Below, piece after piece: positions 23,684 to 37,110 of a stretch of 64,000 nucleotides of DNA. A program made the translations under genes and the position numbers. Where the stretch lies: positions 36,980,790 through 37,044,789 of the forward strand of contig CM077826.1 in the NCBI GenBank assembly GCA_039720395.1, in the 5' to 3' direction. Numbering within the stretch: position 1 is the first letter of the stretch; each line of letters begins with the position of its first letter. The notes under the pieces were generated by a model, which did no database searches, was not told where the DNA came from, and saw only the letters and a list, made by a program, of their open reading frames with translations. The DNA comes from Liquidambar formosana. Lineage: Eukaryota; Streptophyta; Magnoliopsida; Saxifragales; Altingiaceae.

Positions 23684-26600
23684 TGTCACACCCCATTTTT
23701 GCCACCTTAGCTAGGGTTTGTCATTTCATGTGTCTTTTTATTTCCTTTTGAGTCTAGTCTTTTGCATTGAGTTTCTAGGGTCCTGAAGATGATATGTATC
23801 AATTTTGGTTCGATTTGGAGTTGATCTTGAGGGTTAATAAGAACTTTTGTGACTTGAGGGGCATAATCGTCTTTTAGGTCATAAACTTTCCATTTGACCT
23901 TAAAATGATCTCCAAGTTGCCAATTGGAGTTCATATGGATGCATTTAAGGTATTTGTGGGTTCAATTCGATGAATTGATAGTTTGGGATTAGAATGGCTC
24001 AATAAGGCTCAGGTTGGTTAAGAGACCTATTTCGGGTTAGTTCGAATCGGCTCATGATTTTCACTCTATGACTACTCATTTGATTTTGATTAGTATTAAT
24101 TTCATCCCTAAATGTGTTTAGGGAGGTTGAATTTCGAATTGGAAAGCATTCGGTGCGACCTTGTGTGCATACCTAAACTAAGCGACGGTGGTGCATAGCG
24201 GTTAACCGCCTTTGTAGGACCTAACCATGCAGCCATGGCTAGGGTTTCTTGCCCTCAAGTGACTCAAATTACATTCCCCTTCAAAACACAGGTCGTTTTG
24301 GCTTTCGTTTTGTCAAAATTAGAGTTGATTTGAGCCCTGAAATACATTTGGAAGCCGAAAGGGTCAGAACAGGGCATAAGCTGACAGGGCCTCAGGTGAC
24401 CACCCAGGCCTGGGCGGCTAGCCGCCTGGGCCCAGGTGGTCACCCGAGCCACTTTCCTTTTTTGAGTGCTAAAGTAGATCCCTTCCTATTTCCTCAGATT
24501 TGTCCGCCTCCAGCTGCCATTTAACCCTATTTTCAACCTTATTTGACCTATTTGAGCCCCAAGGGAGCCTCTAAGAGCCCTTAGATCAATACCTAGGGTT
24601 TTAATCCCAACCATTGAGGGTTTCCCCTCAAACACTATAAATACCCCCTTATACTTCAGCAATGGGGGGGGACTTTAGAAGCATTTTTGCTGGAGAGAGA
24701 GACTTGAGGCAATAACAGCCACCCTTAGGATAGTTTAACCTAATTATGAGTGAGAGAGTGAGAGAGAGAGCTTGAAGGAGGGCTGGAGCTTTGCTTGAAG
24801 GCTTGAAGGAAGGAATTTCCAGCAGTGCATAAGAGAAGGAGGGCTCTCTATAGCAGCAAAAGGGGACTTCACCATAGGTATACCTTCCTTTCTCCTTTTC
24901 TCTCTTTTAAATTAGGGTTTTGCATAGACTAGCATTATGTCATGTTAAAATATTTGTTTTTATCATGTTTTGTTGCTTCCATTAGCTAGTATGCATGTTT
25001 AGGATGATGTTTATGGGTTGTTTGGTATGCTAGAGTATTATTCCATGGGATTTACTGCATATTTGGGATTCTAGGGTTTCCTTAGTGCTGAAATTGGTTT
25101 TCTGCATGAAATAACTCTTTAGCATATTAAAGCTTATGTTTTTATCATGTTTTGTTGCTTCCATTAGCTAGTATGCATGTTTAGGATGATGTTTATGGGC
25201 TGTTTAGTATGCTAGAGTGTTATTCCATGTGATTTACTGCATATTTGGGATTCTAGGGTTTCTTTTGTGTTGAAATTGAGTTTATGCTTAGAATAGCATT
25301 ATTTCATGTGAAAGCCTATGTCTTTATCATGCGTAGATCATTCTATTGGTTAATATGCATGGATTGAATGCTGTTCATATTCTGTTTTGCATGGTTTAGT
25401 GTCATTTCCTGTGATTTTATGCACAAGTGTGATTCTAGGGTTTTATTCATCTTTGTGTTAGGAAAGTTGCATATAGCTTAGGATTTTTCTTTGTTTTTCT
25501 TCATAGTTGTTGCATATGTGTTGCATATTAGATAACTATGATATTTTTGCATTCATATTAGTTGATTTTAGGGTGCTTTTGCATGTCATTGCATATAGGG
25601 CTAAATTAGGGTTTAGTTAGCTTATGATTCATGTTGTTTGCATGATTTATGGTTGATTTTAAGCCTTATTTCAATTCTGTCCAGATTTGTCCATTGTTCT
25701 TATTGCCATATTTTGAGCATGTGTTAGCCTATGTTTAAGCATGATAGTTGCTTGATTAGGAACTAGTTTGGTTGGTTGGTATTTTTGGTATGTTTTGCAT
25801 GGAAATTGCAGGTGCTTGACAGGTACAATAGGTGCAACTACCCCACCAATGTGGGGTGGTTATTTTGGCTATTGGAAGATGAAATATTGCAAATAAGGTA
25901 ATTACCCTATGCAATAGGGTGGTTATTTTGACAGGTTGCTTTCGCTTAAGGTAAGTTGGGTATGAAGGTGCCCTAATTCACCTTACTTTCCTTTCCTTGA
26001 AACTTTCCCTTTCTCCCTCCTAGGGTTATTCCTTAATAGAGGGATATGGTAGATTCTATAGTTTCCTTTCATAAGAATGCCTTTTAAATCAAAGTTTCTA
26101 TCTTTATGAAATTCCATATTTACTAAAGAGCTTTTAAGAATCATTCATTTTTGGAAACTTACCATGTTTCTTGTTAAAGGAAACTTAGGGTTTACCATAG
26201 GCCTCTATTAGGTTATAACCCTATTCCCTTTCGAACTACGTGGACTTTGATCCATGTATTCCCATACATGGTACGTAGGCGCTCTTCGTGAGGTTCAAGT
26301 CCGCCCTAGGATACTAAGTATCCTAGGTTTTCTTTCCTTTCTTTCTCTTTTCTGTTTTCCTTTGATTTATTTGCTTATGTGGATGAATGAATGGATGATA
26401 TGCATGCTGCCTTGTGATGATAATTGTTATTTCTTGAGTGTTTAAGATTTTGATTTAGCCCAATTAAATTAAGAGACCGTTTAGGGCGATATAGGTGCCT
26501 ATAGGCTTTGGCTAGAACCTTCCCATATCGTAACTTAGCCTCCGAATCCACCATCTTTGATTTCCAATAGATATTTTGCCTTACCATTTTAAACATGGAG

Positions 26601-26738
26601 TCACTTGTTTTGGAAAATAAAACATTTTAGGGTTTTCCTTGTTTCCTTTAAAAAAATAAGGTGGCGACTCCTTTCTTCTTTTCAAACCCTCCCGTGGGCC
26701 CCTTTCCTTTAACTTAACCATTTTTCGGGGTTCACAAT
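23684..26738 (+). repeat. 3' LTR of gypsy-1 (right end approximate)
   Basis: The purine-rich AATGAGGGGCTTC (23671-23683) precedes TGTCACACCCC, a start common in plant gypsy LTRs. The LTR contains a 50-base palindrome at 24395-24444, a TATA box (TATAAATA, 24636-24643), three tandem units of about 182 bases at about 24910-25470, a GGTACGTAGGC block near 26271 and GGTGGCGACTCC near 26660. It probably ends at TTCACA, 26738. Homology to the gypsy-2 LTR is clear up to 24883, where the gypsy-2 copy is truncated. Confidence 0.6.
24395..24643 (+). promoter_or_regulatory. LTR promoter of gypsy-1: palindrome and TATA box
   Basis: A 50-base palindrome (arms GGTGACCACC...GGCGGCT, 21 of 25 positions paired, centre between 24419 and 24420) lies 192 bases upstream of TATAAATA at 24636. 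The gypsy-2 LTR has the equivalent palindrome and TATA box 188 bases apart. Confidence 0.6.
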
Positions 26739-27097
26739 CCCTTTTATTAATTTTTCTATTATAAATCATTTTTGTTGTGTTAGGAATGTAAGGATATAAA
26801 GTAGGCATGTAAGAAAAACCATGAAAACCGATAAGAAAATCTGCCTAAGCCGAACCAACCAGTTTTGGTCGGTTTCATAATGCTTCGGTTGGTGGCGGTT
26901 TTGTGTTTCATAAAAAATTAGTTTTCAGTTCAGTGGCCAATTCCCCATAATTTTATACCGAAACTGACCGAACTAATCGAGTTAAGTATATTTGGATATA
27001 TACTGATTGCCGTTGTCTCATTTTCTTACTCCTCTCGATGTGGGACTTAAGGTCTATATATAAAATAGGGAATTTTGGCCAAAACCCCTATGTATAA
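26739..27097. other. Flank with CCGAAC-rich motif
   Basis: This is AT-rich DNA with GCCGAACCAACC and ACTGACCGAAC motifs; similar motifs recur near 30545-30720. They may be the ends of one degenerate element now holding the solo LTR, but I could not find a target duplication. No gene is visible. Confidence 0.35.
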
Positions 27098-28679
27098 TGT
27101 TGGGAATCGAACAAGAGGGAAAAATAGAAGTGCGGAATATGAAAATTTTTCCTGTGATTCCACAGCCCATGAATCTAACTATGCATAACACAAAATCAAA
27201 CCCTAACTACAAAGAGGGTTAGAACACTTACAGAATTTTTGTCTTCTCCTTTTTGCTCCAAGCTTTGATTTCGGACAACAGTGAATGAGTAGCCCAAGTG
27301 TGCTGCCTCCAACGGTATCCACACGTAGCTAGAGCTTCAAGTCCTTTCCACCTTTTCCTTGTTGTTGCTAGTATAGGAGAAGTGAGGAGAGAAAAAGAGG
27401 GAGGCTGGAATTTTCAGCCAGCCCTTTAGGGAGTTGAACTTGTTGTGATGTCATCACATCACACTACATATATATAGCCCACCAAGGGGGGGCCGACCAT
27501 GAGGGAGAACCCACTTAGGGTTTTGTGTAATTACTATTAATTATATAATAACCCCTCTTAATTATATCATATATAAATTTGGCCTTAAAGAACCTTTCTT
27601 TATTCACTTATACCCTTTTTCTCATAGACTTTAAAGCTCATCTTGCATGATCAGTGTGTGACCCATTGGGTTCACATCATCAAGTAGTAGGAATAGCACG
27701 AGGTGTGCACAATGGAACTCTTTCCATCTAGGGTCTAATTGGAACTCCTTCCAATTCCCTAATTAATTATAACTCACTTATATCAATTAGGGCTTCTACT
27801 AACTATGAGTAACACCTAGCATATGGCTCATGGTGTGGTGCTTAATGAGGTGAATAGTCATTTACAAAGAACCCTTCTGTTATAGTTTATAGGTTACAAT
27901 TGCATCCTTCCTTCAACACAATGTCTCCAATTGAACTAATAGGACATAGAAGTCTGTCAAGTCCCTAATTCAATTACTTTATACTCATTCATAGATATCA
28001 ACTCATTGATGAACTCATGGAAACTCTTTTCCACATTCATCCTACCATGGCCATGGATTTAATGAATTATATTATGAATGTTATATGAGACATTCTCTCT
28101 CTTTTTCCTGAGAGTGATGGATCCCTTGTTGATCACTCACATGCCTTCATACACATAGCAGTAGGGCCAATGAACACCTTTGCAGACCCCTTTGCAGACC
28201 CCTAAATAGGATATGCAATGAGAAACTGATTGAGAGGCAGGATAAAACTCCATTCAGTTTATCTCATATCTTTGCTCACATTCAATGTACCTATTCTATT
28301 AATAGGCACCCACTTGTTGGTTGTAGTGTCTCCACACAAATAACTTGAGACCAGCTATCCTCCTATAGAGTCAACCTAACAAGTGCTAGCCCTATGGTTC
28401 ATTATTGTCCATCATAGTGAACCTTCAACTAGGAATGCTTTAGGAGTTTAGTATAGAGATATATTTACAGTCTCAAAATTACAACTCTTTGTAATTCCAT
28501 ATTCTCAACTCTAACTCCATGGACATATTATGTAAATATAAATGATGCATATAAACATAATAGAATAAGCCCTTTTATTAAATCAATAATAAATGTGACA
28601 TACATAAATGAAATCAAATGATTGTTCCTAATCCCTAAACAATCATCTCTATGATTGGCTCTAGGGTATAATCCGAACA
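27098..28679 (-). mobile_element. Solo copia LTR 1
   Basis: One LTR of the copia-A/B family in reverse orientation, 1582 bp, is flanked by the perfect 5-bp duplication tataa (27093-27097 and 28680-28684). An internal deletion of roughly 100 bases near 28200 removes the stretch seen at 42355-42450 in the other solo LTR. It arose by recombination between the two LTRs of a former full element. Confidence 0.92.
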
Positions 28680-30949
28680 TATAAGAGTTCTAAGATACAT
28701 TAAAACTGATGTTTAGTAAAAACTCCCATTTGACAGCAAAAAGACTAATAGACCCTTGTTTTTAGAAATTCCATTAATTTACAACCGTGCCATGTTACAC
28801 ACCCGGGCGAAAAAATAGGCTTCCCATCTTCCCACGTTCCATTGTTTCTGGCGGAAATATATAAACGTAGGCCAATCTTTCCAGAAATCACTTTCCATCG
28901 TTAGACAAAGCACCAAACATCCATTCTAGGGTTTTTTCTTCACATACGAGCATCCCCCCAATAAAACTAGACGATTTGGAGAACACGGATTGAAATCTGG
29001 TTTTGAGGAAAAAGAAAAAGAAGAAGCAGCAAACGAAGTAATAGAAGAAGAAAGGGAGGGGAGGCATTCGGCTATAGTATCAGATCTGAAAAAGTAGATC
29101 AACCTTCTTCTTCTTTAAGCATTTGGTTCTTTATATTGAAAAGTTGCCCCTCTTTTTGCTGAATGTGATCGCACCATCATAAATTTACATATGCAAGGAA
29201 CCTGTTACATTGTTTATTTGATATTGTCATAAACAAAACTGTCAACAGCATCAATTCACTGTTTTTGTATTATAACATGTGTATTGACATAACAATACTA
29301 GTTTATAATACTAACAACAGTAATCTGGTACTATTGCATGATATATAGGTTATTTTCAAAACAACAATGAAGTGAAACTGTTGCTAATACGGAAAACATG
29401 TTATAATACTAACAACGGTACTTTGATACTATTGCTAGTAATGATTCAACAGTAATCTGATACTGTTGCATGATATATGGGTTATTTTCAAAACAACAGT
29501 GAATTGGTACTGTTGCTAGTACAAAAAACATATTATAATACTAACAACAATACTTTGATACTGTTGCTAGTAATGATTCATCAAAAATCTAGGAAAAACG
29601 ATCGAAATAGATGAAACTCTTGCAACCAGTTGAAGAAAGAGAAAATTCTGGAATTCAATTTTGAATTCCCTCCATCAACGCTGGTTTGAAGAGAGAGAAA
29701 CATGATGGAGCCGAAAATCTCTCTCCCACGAAAACATATCCCCCCAAAAATGGTTACTCTTCTATATCTTAATATAGAAATCTGTTTTTCCTATATCTAC
29801 TGTATGTGAGATGCGGAATTATCAAATAAAGGGTATGTTTGGTATATAAAATCACAGATTTACCTTATCACAAATAAAAACTTTAAAAAATGGGTTATTA
29901 AATTATTAAATCTTAAGTAGGGTTTTTTGCTAAAGGCAGACCCCTAATAGGGGTTATTACTAATTTTCCCTATAAAATATTATGTATGTTTATTTAGAAA
30001 TTAAGCCCTAAATATCTCATTTAACGTTCTCTTTTCCTCTCCCATCCATTGCTGTGGCTTCTTCTCTCTTTACCTCTGTCATTGCCATTGCTCCTCTTAT
30101 TCTTCCCTTCGTCGCTGCTGCTACTCATCTCCCTCTTCCCTTTGTCGTCGCTGATGCTGCTTGTCTCTTCTTCCCTCTGTCGCTGTAAATGCTCCTCTCC
30201 CTCCTCCCTCTACTGCTGCTGCTACTCATCTCTCTCTTCCTTCTATCACCTCTGCCTCTACTAACCCCAATGCCCACTGCTGGCCTGTTGCTTGCTATTT
30301 ACTCCTATTCTCCTAGTCTGCCATTCTTAATTCTTTCTCTTCCCTCTGTCACCGCCATGGCTGCAATATGAAATGGGTTGGTGGTGGTGGTGCAATTGGG
30401 GCATTTAGGCATGGCTTTATATTTTAGGTTAGTAAAGATTTCTCACCCACCACATTTGAGATTAATCTGTTGTGCAATTGGGGCATAGTTGAAGAATTCT
30501 TCATTTTTTGCAGTAATTAGGGTTATATTTTTCAATTTTTATCTCCCATGTGTTAAAAACCAAAACTGACCAAACTGAACTGCCCAAAAGACAAACAGAA
30601 TCGATTGGTATTTCTTACTTGGCGGTCAGTGTCGGTTGTGATTTTGGGAAAACTGAATAATTCGGTTTGGCATAAAAATACCTTTAAATACTGACCGAAC
30701 CGAACTGATTTTATCCCTAATTTAAAGTGAATGAAAAAGAATTCATTTTTTATTTAGGATTTTTGGTCATAGCCCCATAGCATAAGACTTCTTTTACAAT
30801 TACTCCAGCATCTTTTTCCTTAACCTAATAACCCCATTTTACCCACTTTCCAACAAAAATACCCTTCTACACACCCCAACCTCACTGTGCTCTCTCACAC
30901 GTTCTCCCTCTCTCCTAAAGTTACTATCGGTAGCTATCGCTACCCCAAA
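28680..30949. other. Unassigned non-coding stretch
   Basis: No gene is supported. It contains a duplicated unit of 132 bases at about 29310-29580 (GCATGATATAT at 29336 and 29468), a CT/CTG-rich low-complexity run at about 30020-30370 that creates Leu/Ser-rich spurious frames, and CCGAAC-type motifs at 30545-30720. It may be old host or degenerate transposon DNA. Confidence 0.4.
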
Positions 30950-32879
30950 AAAGGGATGGGATGTTTCCCTTCCTAAGTTTGGGACGACCCCGGGGCATCC
31001 GTTTCTGGTGGGTGGTGTTGAATAAGATGAATTCAGTTCAAGGGCACCTTGAATGTCCTAGGCATACGAGCACATCTAGAATTATCAAGGCTATGGAGTC
31101 GCCACCAATTAGGGGTTTGAGGATGTGACTGGGCATCCTATGGTTGATTAGAAAGTGGGGTCATCCGAGATCCCAAAATAAGTCTATCTAAGGTCTTATC
31201 ATCAAACGGGTCCATTTGAGGCCCATTTGGAAATTGATTGACTCCTAGTGGTTTGTGAGACTAAAGATTGAGGGTAAAGGGGTTTGGTTACGAGTGGGGA
31301 AGGTGTGAGGCACCCCACATCGCCCGTTGGAATCCAACGGTTCCCAATTTCGACAATGTTTCTGATTAAAAATCCCATTTGGTATTGTTGATTTCCTATA
31401 CAAATGATTTGACATAGAATACCCTTTTGAAGGGTGGTGAATTTTGTCCTTTTGAAAAAGAGATCTTTAAAGGCATTAAAACAAAGTCTTTTTTGAAAGT
31501 GTTAGTTTTTGAAAGAGTATGCCTTAAGGTTGTAAATGAAAAGTATTTGAAAGGACCACAAATTCGCCTTCCTTCTCTTGGGATATCTTAGGTCAAATTG
31601 ATTAACTCTAAAGCATCCCTATCTTGCAGCGGTAAAATTAATCATTTATGAAAGGATGGAAATGGAAATGATGTGAATCTTTTTTTTAAAGAATTAATAT
31701 CAAGTGCGAACCTCTTTTGGGATTTAGAGAAATCTCAAAACTTTTGAAGTCGAGGAATGGGTAAAGAAAAAGGATACTTTTTAAAAGCTATTGAAATGAA
31801 GAGGATGTTCCCTTTTGGAGGGAAAAGATTGCCTTTTGAAGATAGGGGTTCCTTTTGAAGGAAGAAAATGTATTTTGATTGAGGAAAGAACACTTTTGAA
31901 GTATAAAGGAATTTTTTTTTAAACAAAGTGAAAGTGAAACTTTATGATTATCAATCCATACTAGAAGGGAAGTCTTACATGGAGTGATAGTTTTGGAAAA
32001 TTGATTTGATTAGGATCACATTTGTGAAAAGAGGGCACGTGCCCCTTTTTAATGAAAACAATTTATTCGAGCCACTTTTGGAATGAACTCGTCAATTGAA
32101 AACAATACGCGTGTCAACAACTTGCTTGTTGGCAAGAGGTTCTTTTTAAATCAAAAGTCTTTATTTGATAAAGATGGTAATGTTGTCAAAAATGATGTGA
32201 GGACAGTGGTCCTATGCAAGTATGGATCTTTTAACAAGGATTTGGGATAAAGAATCACTTTCAATTTTAGATTCCTTTTGAAAAAGTACTTAGAGCCCTT
32301 GGAGCTTAAAGATGGTTTTGGGAGGAATTTCATCCAAAGTTAGTGTGCACTTGAATTAATTTGAATAAAAGTGTAATCAACTAAATCTCCTAAGGATCGA
32401 GATTTTACTATGTGACATAGGGACACACAAGAGTTCTTGAACTCGGGGTGAGGTGATTTATTGGAATTTGGCGGGTTGATTGATCAAGTTCATTTGATGG
32501 CGATAAGCTATTATGCTATGGATGAGTTTTTAAGCATTTGATGCTGTAAACTCTCTATCCATGGCATGATAGATTATCTCAAGACATTAGTCGAACCTTA
32601 TTTCACATTGGAATAGAATTGAAATATCAACATAGCATGAAATTTCAAGAAAAGCATATCAAAAATGTCAAAAGATGTATATAAACGTAATCAACCTTGG
32701 CAAGGTTTGGAATTCATGAATGTGATGCTTATTGCTTTGAAAAGCACAGGTATATGTACAAGAAGTAAAAGGGTCAAGTGGCCACGAAATGAAAAGTGCT
32801 CAAGTATTGGGACAAAAGGTCGCAACAACCACAACCCGAAGGGTAGCGAAAAGCCATAGCCTCTAAATAAAGCCGTAAA

Positions 32880-33330
32880 TAAATAGTTAGAATTTTTAGG
32901 GGCAAGAGTCGCAATGACCACGACCCGGAGGATTCAACCTCGAAAGTTAATAGTTAGAATTTTTAGGGGCAAGAGTCGCAATGACCACAACCCAAAGGAT
33001 TCAACCTCAAAATAAAAGAAAGAGAAAAGAAAGAAGCCTACTGCGCTTCATATCATGAGCGTGTAGGAGTCGTAGCCGTAAAAAAAAAAAAGAAAAAGCC
33101 TACTGCGCCTCATATCATGAGCGTATAGGGGCCATAGCTGTAAATAAAAAGAAAAAAAGCCTACTGCACCTCATATCACGAGCGTGTAGGGGCCGTAGCC
33201 GTAAATAAAAATGAAAGAGCCTACTGCGCCTCATATCATGAGCGTGTAGGGGCCGTAACTGTAAATAAAAAGGAAAAAGCCTACTGCGCCTCATATCATG
33301 AGTGTGTAGGGGCCGTAGCTGTGGTTAATA
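32880..33330. repeat. Tandem repeats of about 68 and 60 bp in the gypsy-3 LTR
   Basis: Two 68-base units (TAGTTAGAATTTTTAGGGGC at about 32882 and 32950) are followed by five units of 60-62 bases beginning GCCTACTGCGC at 33036, 33098, 33159, 33219 and 33279. Each of the five can fold as CCTAC...CTCAT-ATC-ATGAG...GTAGG. Confidence 0.85.
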
Positions 33331-34849
33331 TGTTAGTAAGTTAGAAGTTAGTAACCATTTTGAATGGGTTTGTCCAAGTCCTTGTATCTGTCCATTTTTC
33401 TAAGCATGGGGATATTCAATTAAATCTATTTAAGCTCTATAGCCAAGGGGGTTTTATGTTCAAGTTTATTATGATTACCAACAAGGAAACAAGAGGAGGT
33501 TAGTATAAACAATATGCATGCATGCATGAACCTAACCTTGCCAAATTTGACTTTGCTTAAACATCATCTCAACTTTTTGACATGCCTAAATTTCCATTCC
33601 ACATATCATATATGCAAGCTCACATGCAATAAGAGAAAATGAAAAAGGGTGATAGCAACCTATTGGAATGGTTTGCAAGCATCGGGTGATTTAGGGTCTC
33701 CCTGCCTTTAACCCACCATACAAGAGTTGATCCCTTCACGACACGTGTTAGGAGACCCAGGTACGTACTCAGGCTAAGGTAGGGTGGGTGACAATCACAT
33801 ATTAAGGCTGCAAGAAATAATGGTAAGCTCACCTAGTGTAGGTGATTTCACCTTAGCTTTGAACTAGTTGGACTTGAGTGCTCCTCTCCCAAGTTTGAAA
33901 ATCCCCTTTTGAGATGCTCCTTTGATGGTTCCAAGTGTGCTTGGAAGGTGGTGGAGTGAAATAGGGAAGGAAAGTGTGGTAATAGTGGAGTTACCAGTCA
34001 GCAGAAGTGAACTTGCCACTCCGTAGACACGAAATCGACAGTCTTTCTGTAGTAAAACTGCAGCAGAATTCGGGTCTCTTTTATGGTACGCAAATGTAAC
34101 TTGGATGGTTCAACCCTTGGATTTTCCTTCAAGAACAGCCCCTAAATTTGTGTGAGAGGGTTTGTAGGGAAATATATGGCAGGCTCTTTGTGGTGGATGG
34201 GATTGAATTGGATTAAAAAGTGGGATTAGGGGGTGATTTGTGTATGTATATGGATGGGTGTTTTAAGGGATAGGGTTTAGGCAAAGATAGAGGATGGATG
34301 TGTGGGATTTAGGTTGGGTTTTTGTGTGTATAAGAGATAGGATGAGGGGAGTTGTCTTGGTGTCCTCTTTAATGGATGAAATGTCGGCTATTTATAGGAA
34401 AACATGGACTTTTAGGGGTAAAATGGTCATTTAGAGGGGCATTTTGGTCACATGGGACGTGGAGGGCATTTAGGCTTTGTTTGATGAAGGAATTACCTCA
34501 TTTGATGAGGATGAAATGGTCCAAAAGTGGCAAAAGGGCATGCTGCCTTACCCACGCTGGCATGGCAGGCATGGGTAACCCTGGCATGGCTAGCATAGAC
34601 TCATGTCCCATCAGGCAGTTGGATTTTGGCTGCAGGGGCGCTGCAGGATACTACAGAGCCGAAAGCAAGATCTCTCCACGCTAGTTTGGCCAACGTCGGC
34701 ATAGTTATCCCACATGGGAACTTGTGTTCTTGGGCAGTGTGCCCTTCTAGAAGGTGTGGGGCCGCTATGGTGGGCCTATGGTGGTGGTCCACCCTACTGT
34801 GGGGCCATACGATCGTATGATCGCGTTTGATCGATGATCAGGTGAAATT

Positions 34850-37110
34850 CGACCGTTGATCTTGAGTGAGGGTTGAAACTTTGGGTCCCTAGACTTGGTT
34901 TGGGACCAGAGAGTGGTGTGTGCACTCCCTAGGGTGGGTTTGAATGGCCCGAATGTGAGCATGATGCTCGTAGGGCTCTGTAATTAGGGTTTTATTGATC
35001 GTGAGCTGAACGAGGCCCGATCTTCGATCAAATGGTCCTGTTTTGATCTTGATGGGTTGAATTGATGATCCAACGGTCGGTTTGACCATTGGATGAGAAA
35101 TTATGAGGAATTGAACCACCTAAAGTTGCATTAGGGGTTTGGTTTTGGGCGATTTGGGGATTAGAAGGCTCGTGCCTTCTGATTCCCAATCAAATAGTCC
35201 TAGATCGCTCTAAGGGTATTGAATTGAAGATCCTACGATTGAATTAATCGTTGGATCAAAGATTGTTAGGAATTGAACCACCTAGTGCTGAATTAGGGGT
35301 TCGATTTGGGGGAAATTAGGGATCGGAGGGCTCGTGCCTTCTGATTCCCAATTAAATGGTCCTAGACCGCTCAGGGATATTGAATTGAAGATCCTACGAT
35401 TGAATTGACCGTCGGATTAAAGATTGTTGGAAATTGAACCTCCTAGCGCTAATTTAGGGGTTCGATTTGGGGGAAATTAGGGATCGGAGGGCTTTTGCCT
35501 TTTAATTCCCAATCAAATGGCCCTAGACAACTCTAGGGATATTGAATTGAAGATCCTACAGTTGAATTGACCGTCGGATCAAAGATTGTTGGAAATTGAA
35601 CCTCTTAGTAGTGATTTCAAGGTTCGATTTGGGGGAAATTGGGGATCGGAGGGCTCGTGTCTTCTGATTCCCAATCAAATGGTCTTAGACCACTCTAGGG
35701 ATATTGAATTGAAGATCCTATGGTGGAATTGACCGTCGGGTCAAAGATTGTTGGAAATTGAACCTCCTAGCGTTGTGTTAGGGGTTTAATTTGGGGAAAA
35801 TTGGGGATCGTAGGGCTCGTGCCTTCTAATTCCCAATCAAATGGTCCTAGACCGCTCTAGGGATATTGAATTGAAGATTCTACAGTTGAATTGACTGTCG
35901 AATCAAAGATTGTTGGAAAATGAACCACATAGTGCTGTGTTAGGGGTTTAATTTAGGGGAAATTGGGGATCGGAGGGTCGGGCCTTCTGATTCCCAATCA
36001 AATGGTCCTAGACCACTCTAGGGACATTGAATTGAAGATACTACGGTGGAATTGATCGTGAGATCAAAGATTGTTGGAGATCGAATCACCTAGTGCTGTG
36101 TTAGGGGTTCAATTTAGGTGAAATTGGGGATCGGAGGGCTCGTGCCCTCTGATCCTCAATCAAATGGTCCTAGACCGCTCTAGGGATATTGAATTGAAGA
36201 TCTTATAGTTGAATTGATCTTCGGATCGAAGATTGTTGGAGATTGAATCACCTAGTGCTGTGTTAGGGGTTCAATTTGGGGAAAATTGGGGATCGGAGGG
36301 CTTGTGCCTTATGATTCCCAATCATATGGTTCTAGACCGCTCTAAGGATATTGAATTGAAGATCCTACAATGGAATTGACCGTCAGATCGAATATTGTTG
36401 GAGATTGAACCACCTAGTGCTGTGTTAGGGGTTCAATTGGGGGTAAATTGGGGATTGGAGGGCTTGTGCCCTCTGATCCTCAATCAAATGGTCCTAGACC
36501 GCTCTAGGGATGTTAAATTGAAGATCCTACGGTTGAATTGACAGTCGGATCGAAGATTATTGGAGATTGAACCACTTAATACTGATTTAGGGGTTCAATT
36601 TGGGGTGAATTAGGGATCGGAGGGCTCGGGCCTTTTGATTCGCAATCAAATGGTCCTAGAACGCTCTAGGGATATTGAATTGAAGATTCTACGGTGGAAT
36701 TGACCGTGGGATCAAAAATTGTTGGAGATTGAACCACATAGTATTGATTTAGGGGTTCAATTTAGGGGAAATTGGGGATTGGAGGGCTCGTGCCTTCTGA
36801 TTCTCAATCAAATGGTCCTAGACTGCTATAGGGATATCGAATTGAAGATCTTACAGTGGAATTAACTGTGGGATCAAAGATTGTTAGAGATTGAACCACT
36901 TAATACTGATTTAGGGGTTCAATTTGGGGTGAATTGGGGATCGGAGGGCTCGTGCCTTCTGATTCCCAATCAAATGGTCCTAAACCACTCTAGGGATATT
37001 GAATTGAAGATCCTACAGTGGAATTGACCGTCAGATAAAAAATTGTTAGAGATTGAACCACCTAGTGCCGTGTTAGGGGTTCGATTTAGGGTTTTCGAGC
37101 ATCGTGCCCG
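34850..37110. repeat. 162-bp tandem array, about 13-14 copies
   Basis: The anchor GATTCCCAATCAAATGGTCC recurs at 35181, 35343, 35504, 35666, 35828, 35989, 36151, 36313, 36475, 36637, 36799 and 36961, a period of 161-162. A diverged unit starts at 35018 and partial ones lie to its left. Units contain GACCGTCGGATC and GAACCACCTAG. The array lies in the upstream (U3) part of the gypsy-3 LTR. Confidence 0.92.

Larger units (their letters stand above)
1..26738 (+). mobile_element. gypsy-1: Ty3/gypsy element of Tat/Ogre type, 5' end outside the window
   Basis: The order along the + strand is gag, protease, reverse transcriptase, RNase H, archaeal-type RNase H, integrase, purine tract, two antisense PMD genes, tandem repeats and an LTR. 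The dual RNase H, the D-N-G-S protease motif and the gag style are hallmarks of the Tat/Ogre branch. The coding part is decayed by stops and a few frameshifts. Copia-A is nested at 10242-19947. The 5' LTR would lie left of base 1; only the 3' LTR (from 23684) is visible. The assignment of 9254-23683 to this element rests on gypsy-2 having the same sequence blocks in the same order, minus PMD-2. The right border near 26738 is an estimate. Confidence 0.75.

Noticed and set aside
30049..30371. Leu/Ser-rich open frames that could suggest a membrane protein.
   Set aside because: They come from a CT/CTG low-complexity run; there is no homology, start context or conserved motif.
26781..30720. A hAT-like element bounded by CCGAAC-rich ends around solo LTR 1.
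   Set aside because: The ends are similar in style, but I could not match terminal repeats or an 8-bp target duplication.
34807..34818. Perfect 12-base palindrome ATACGATCGTAT.
   Set aside because: Single, short and near other GATC-rich sequence; not found at an equivalent place in other elements.
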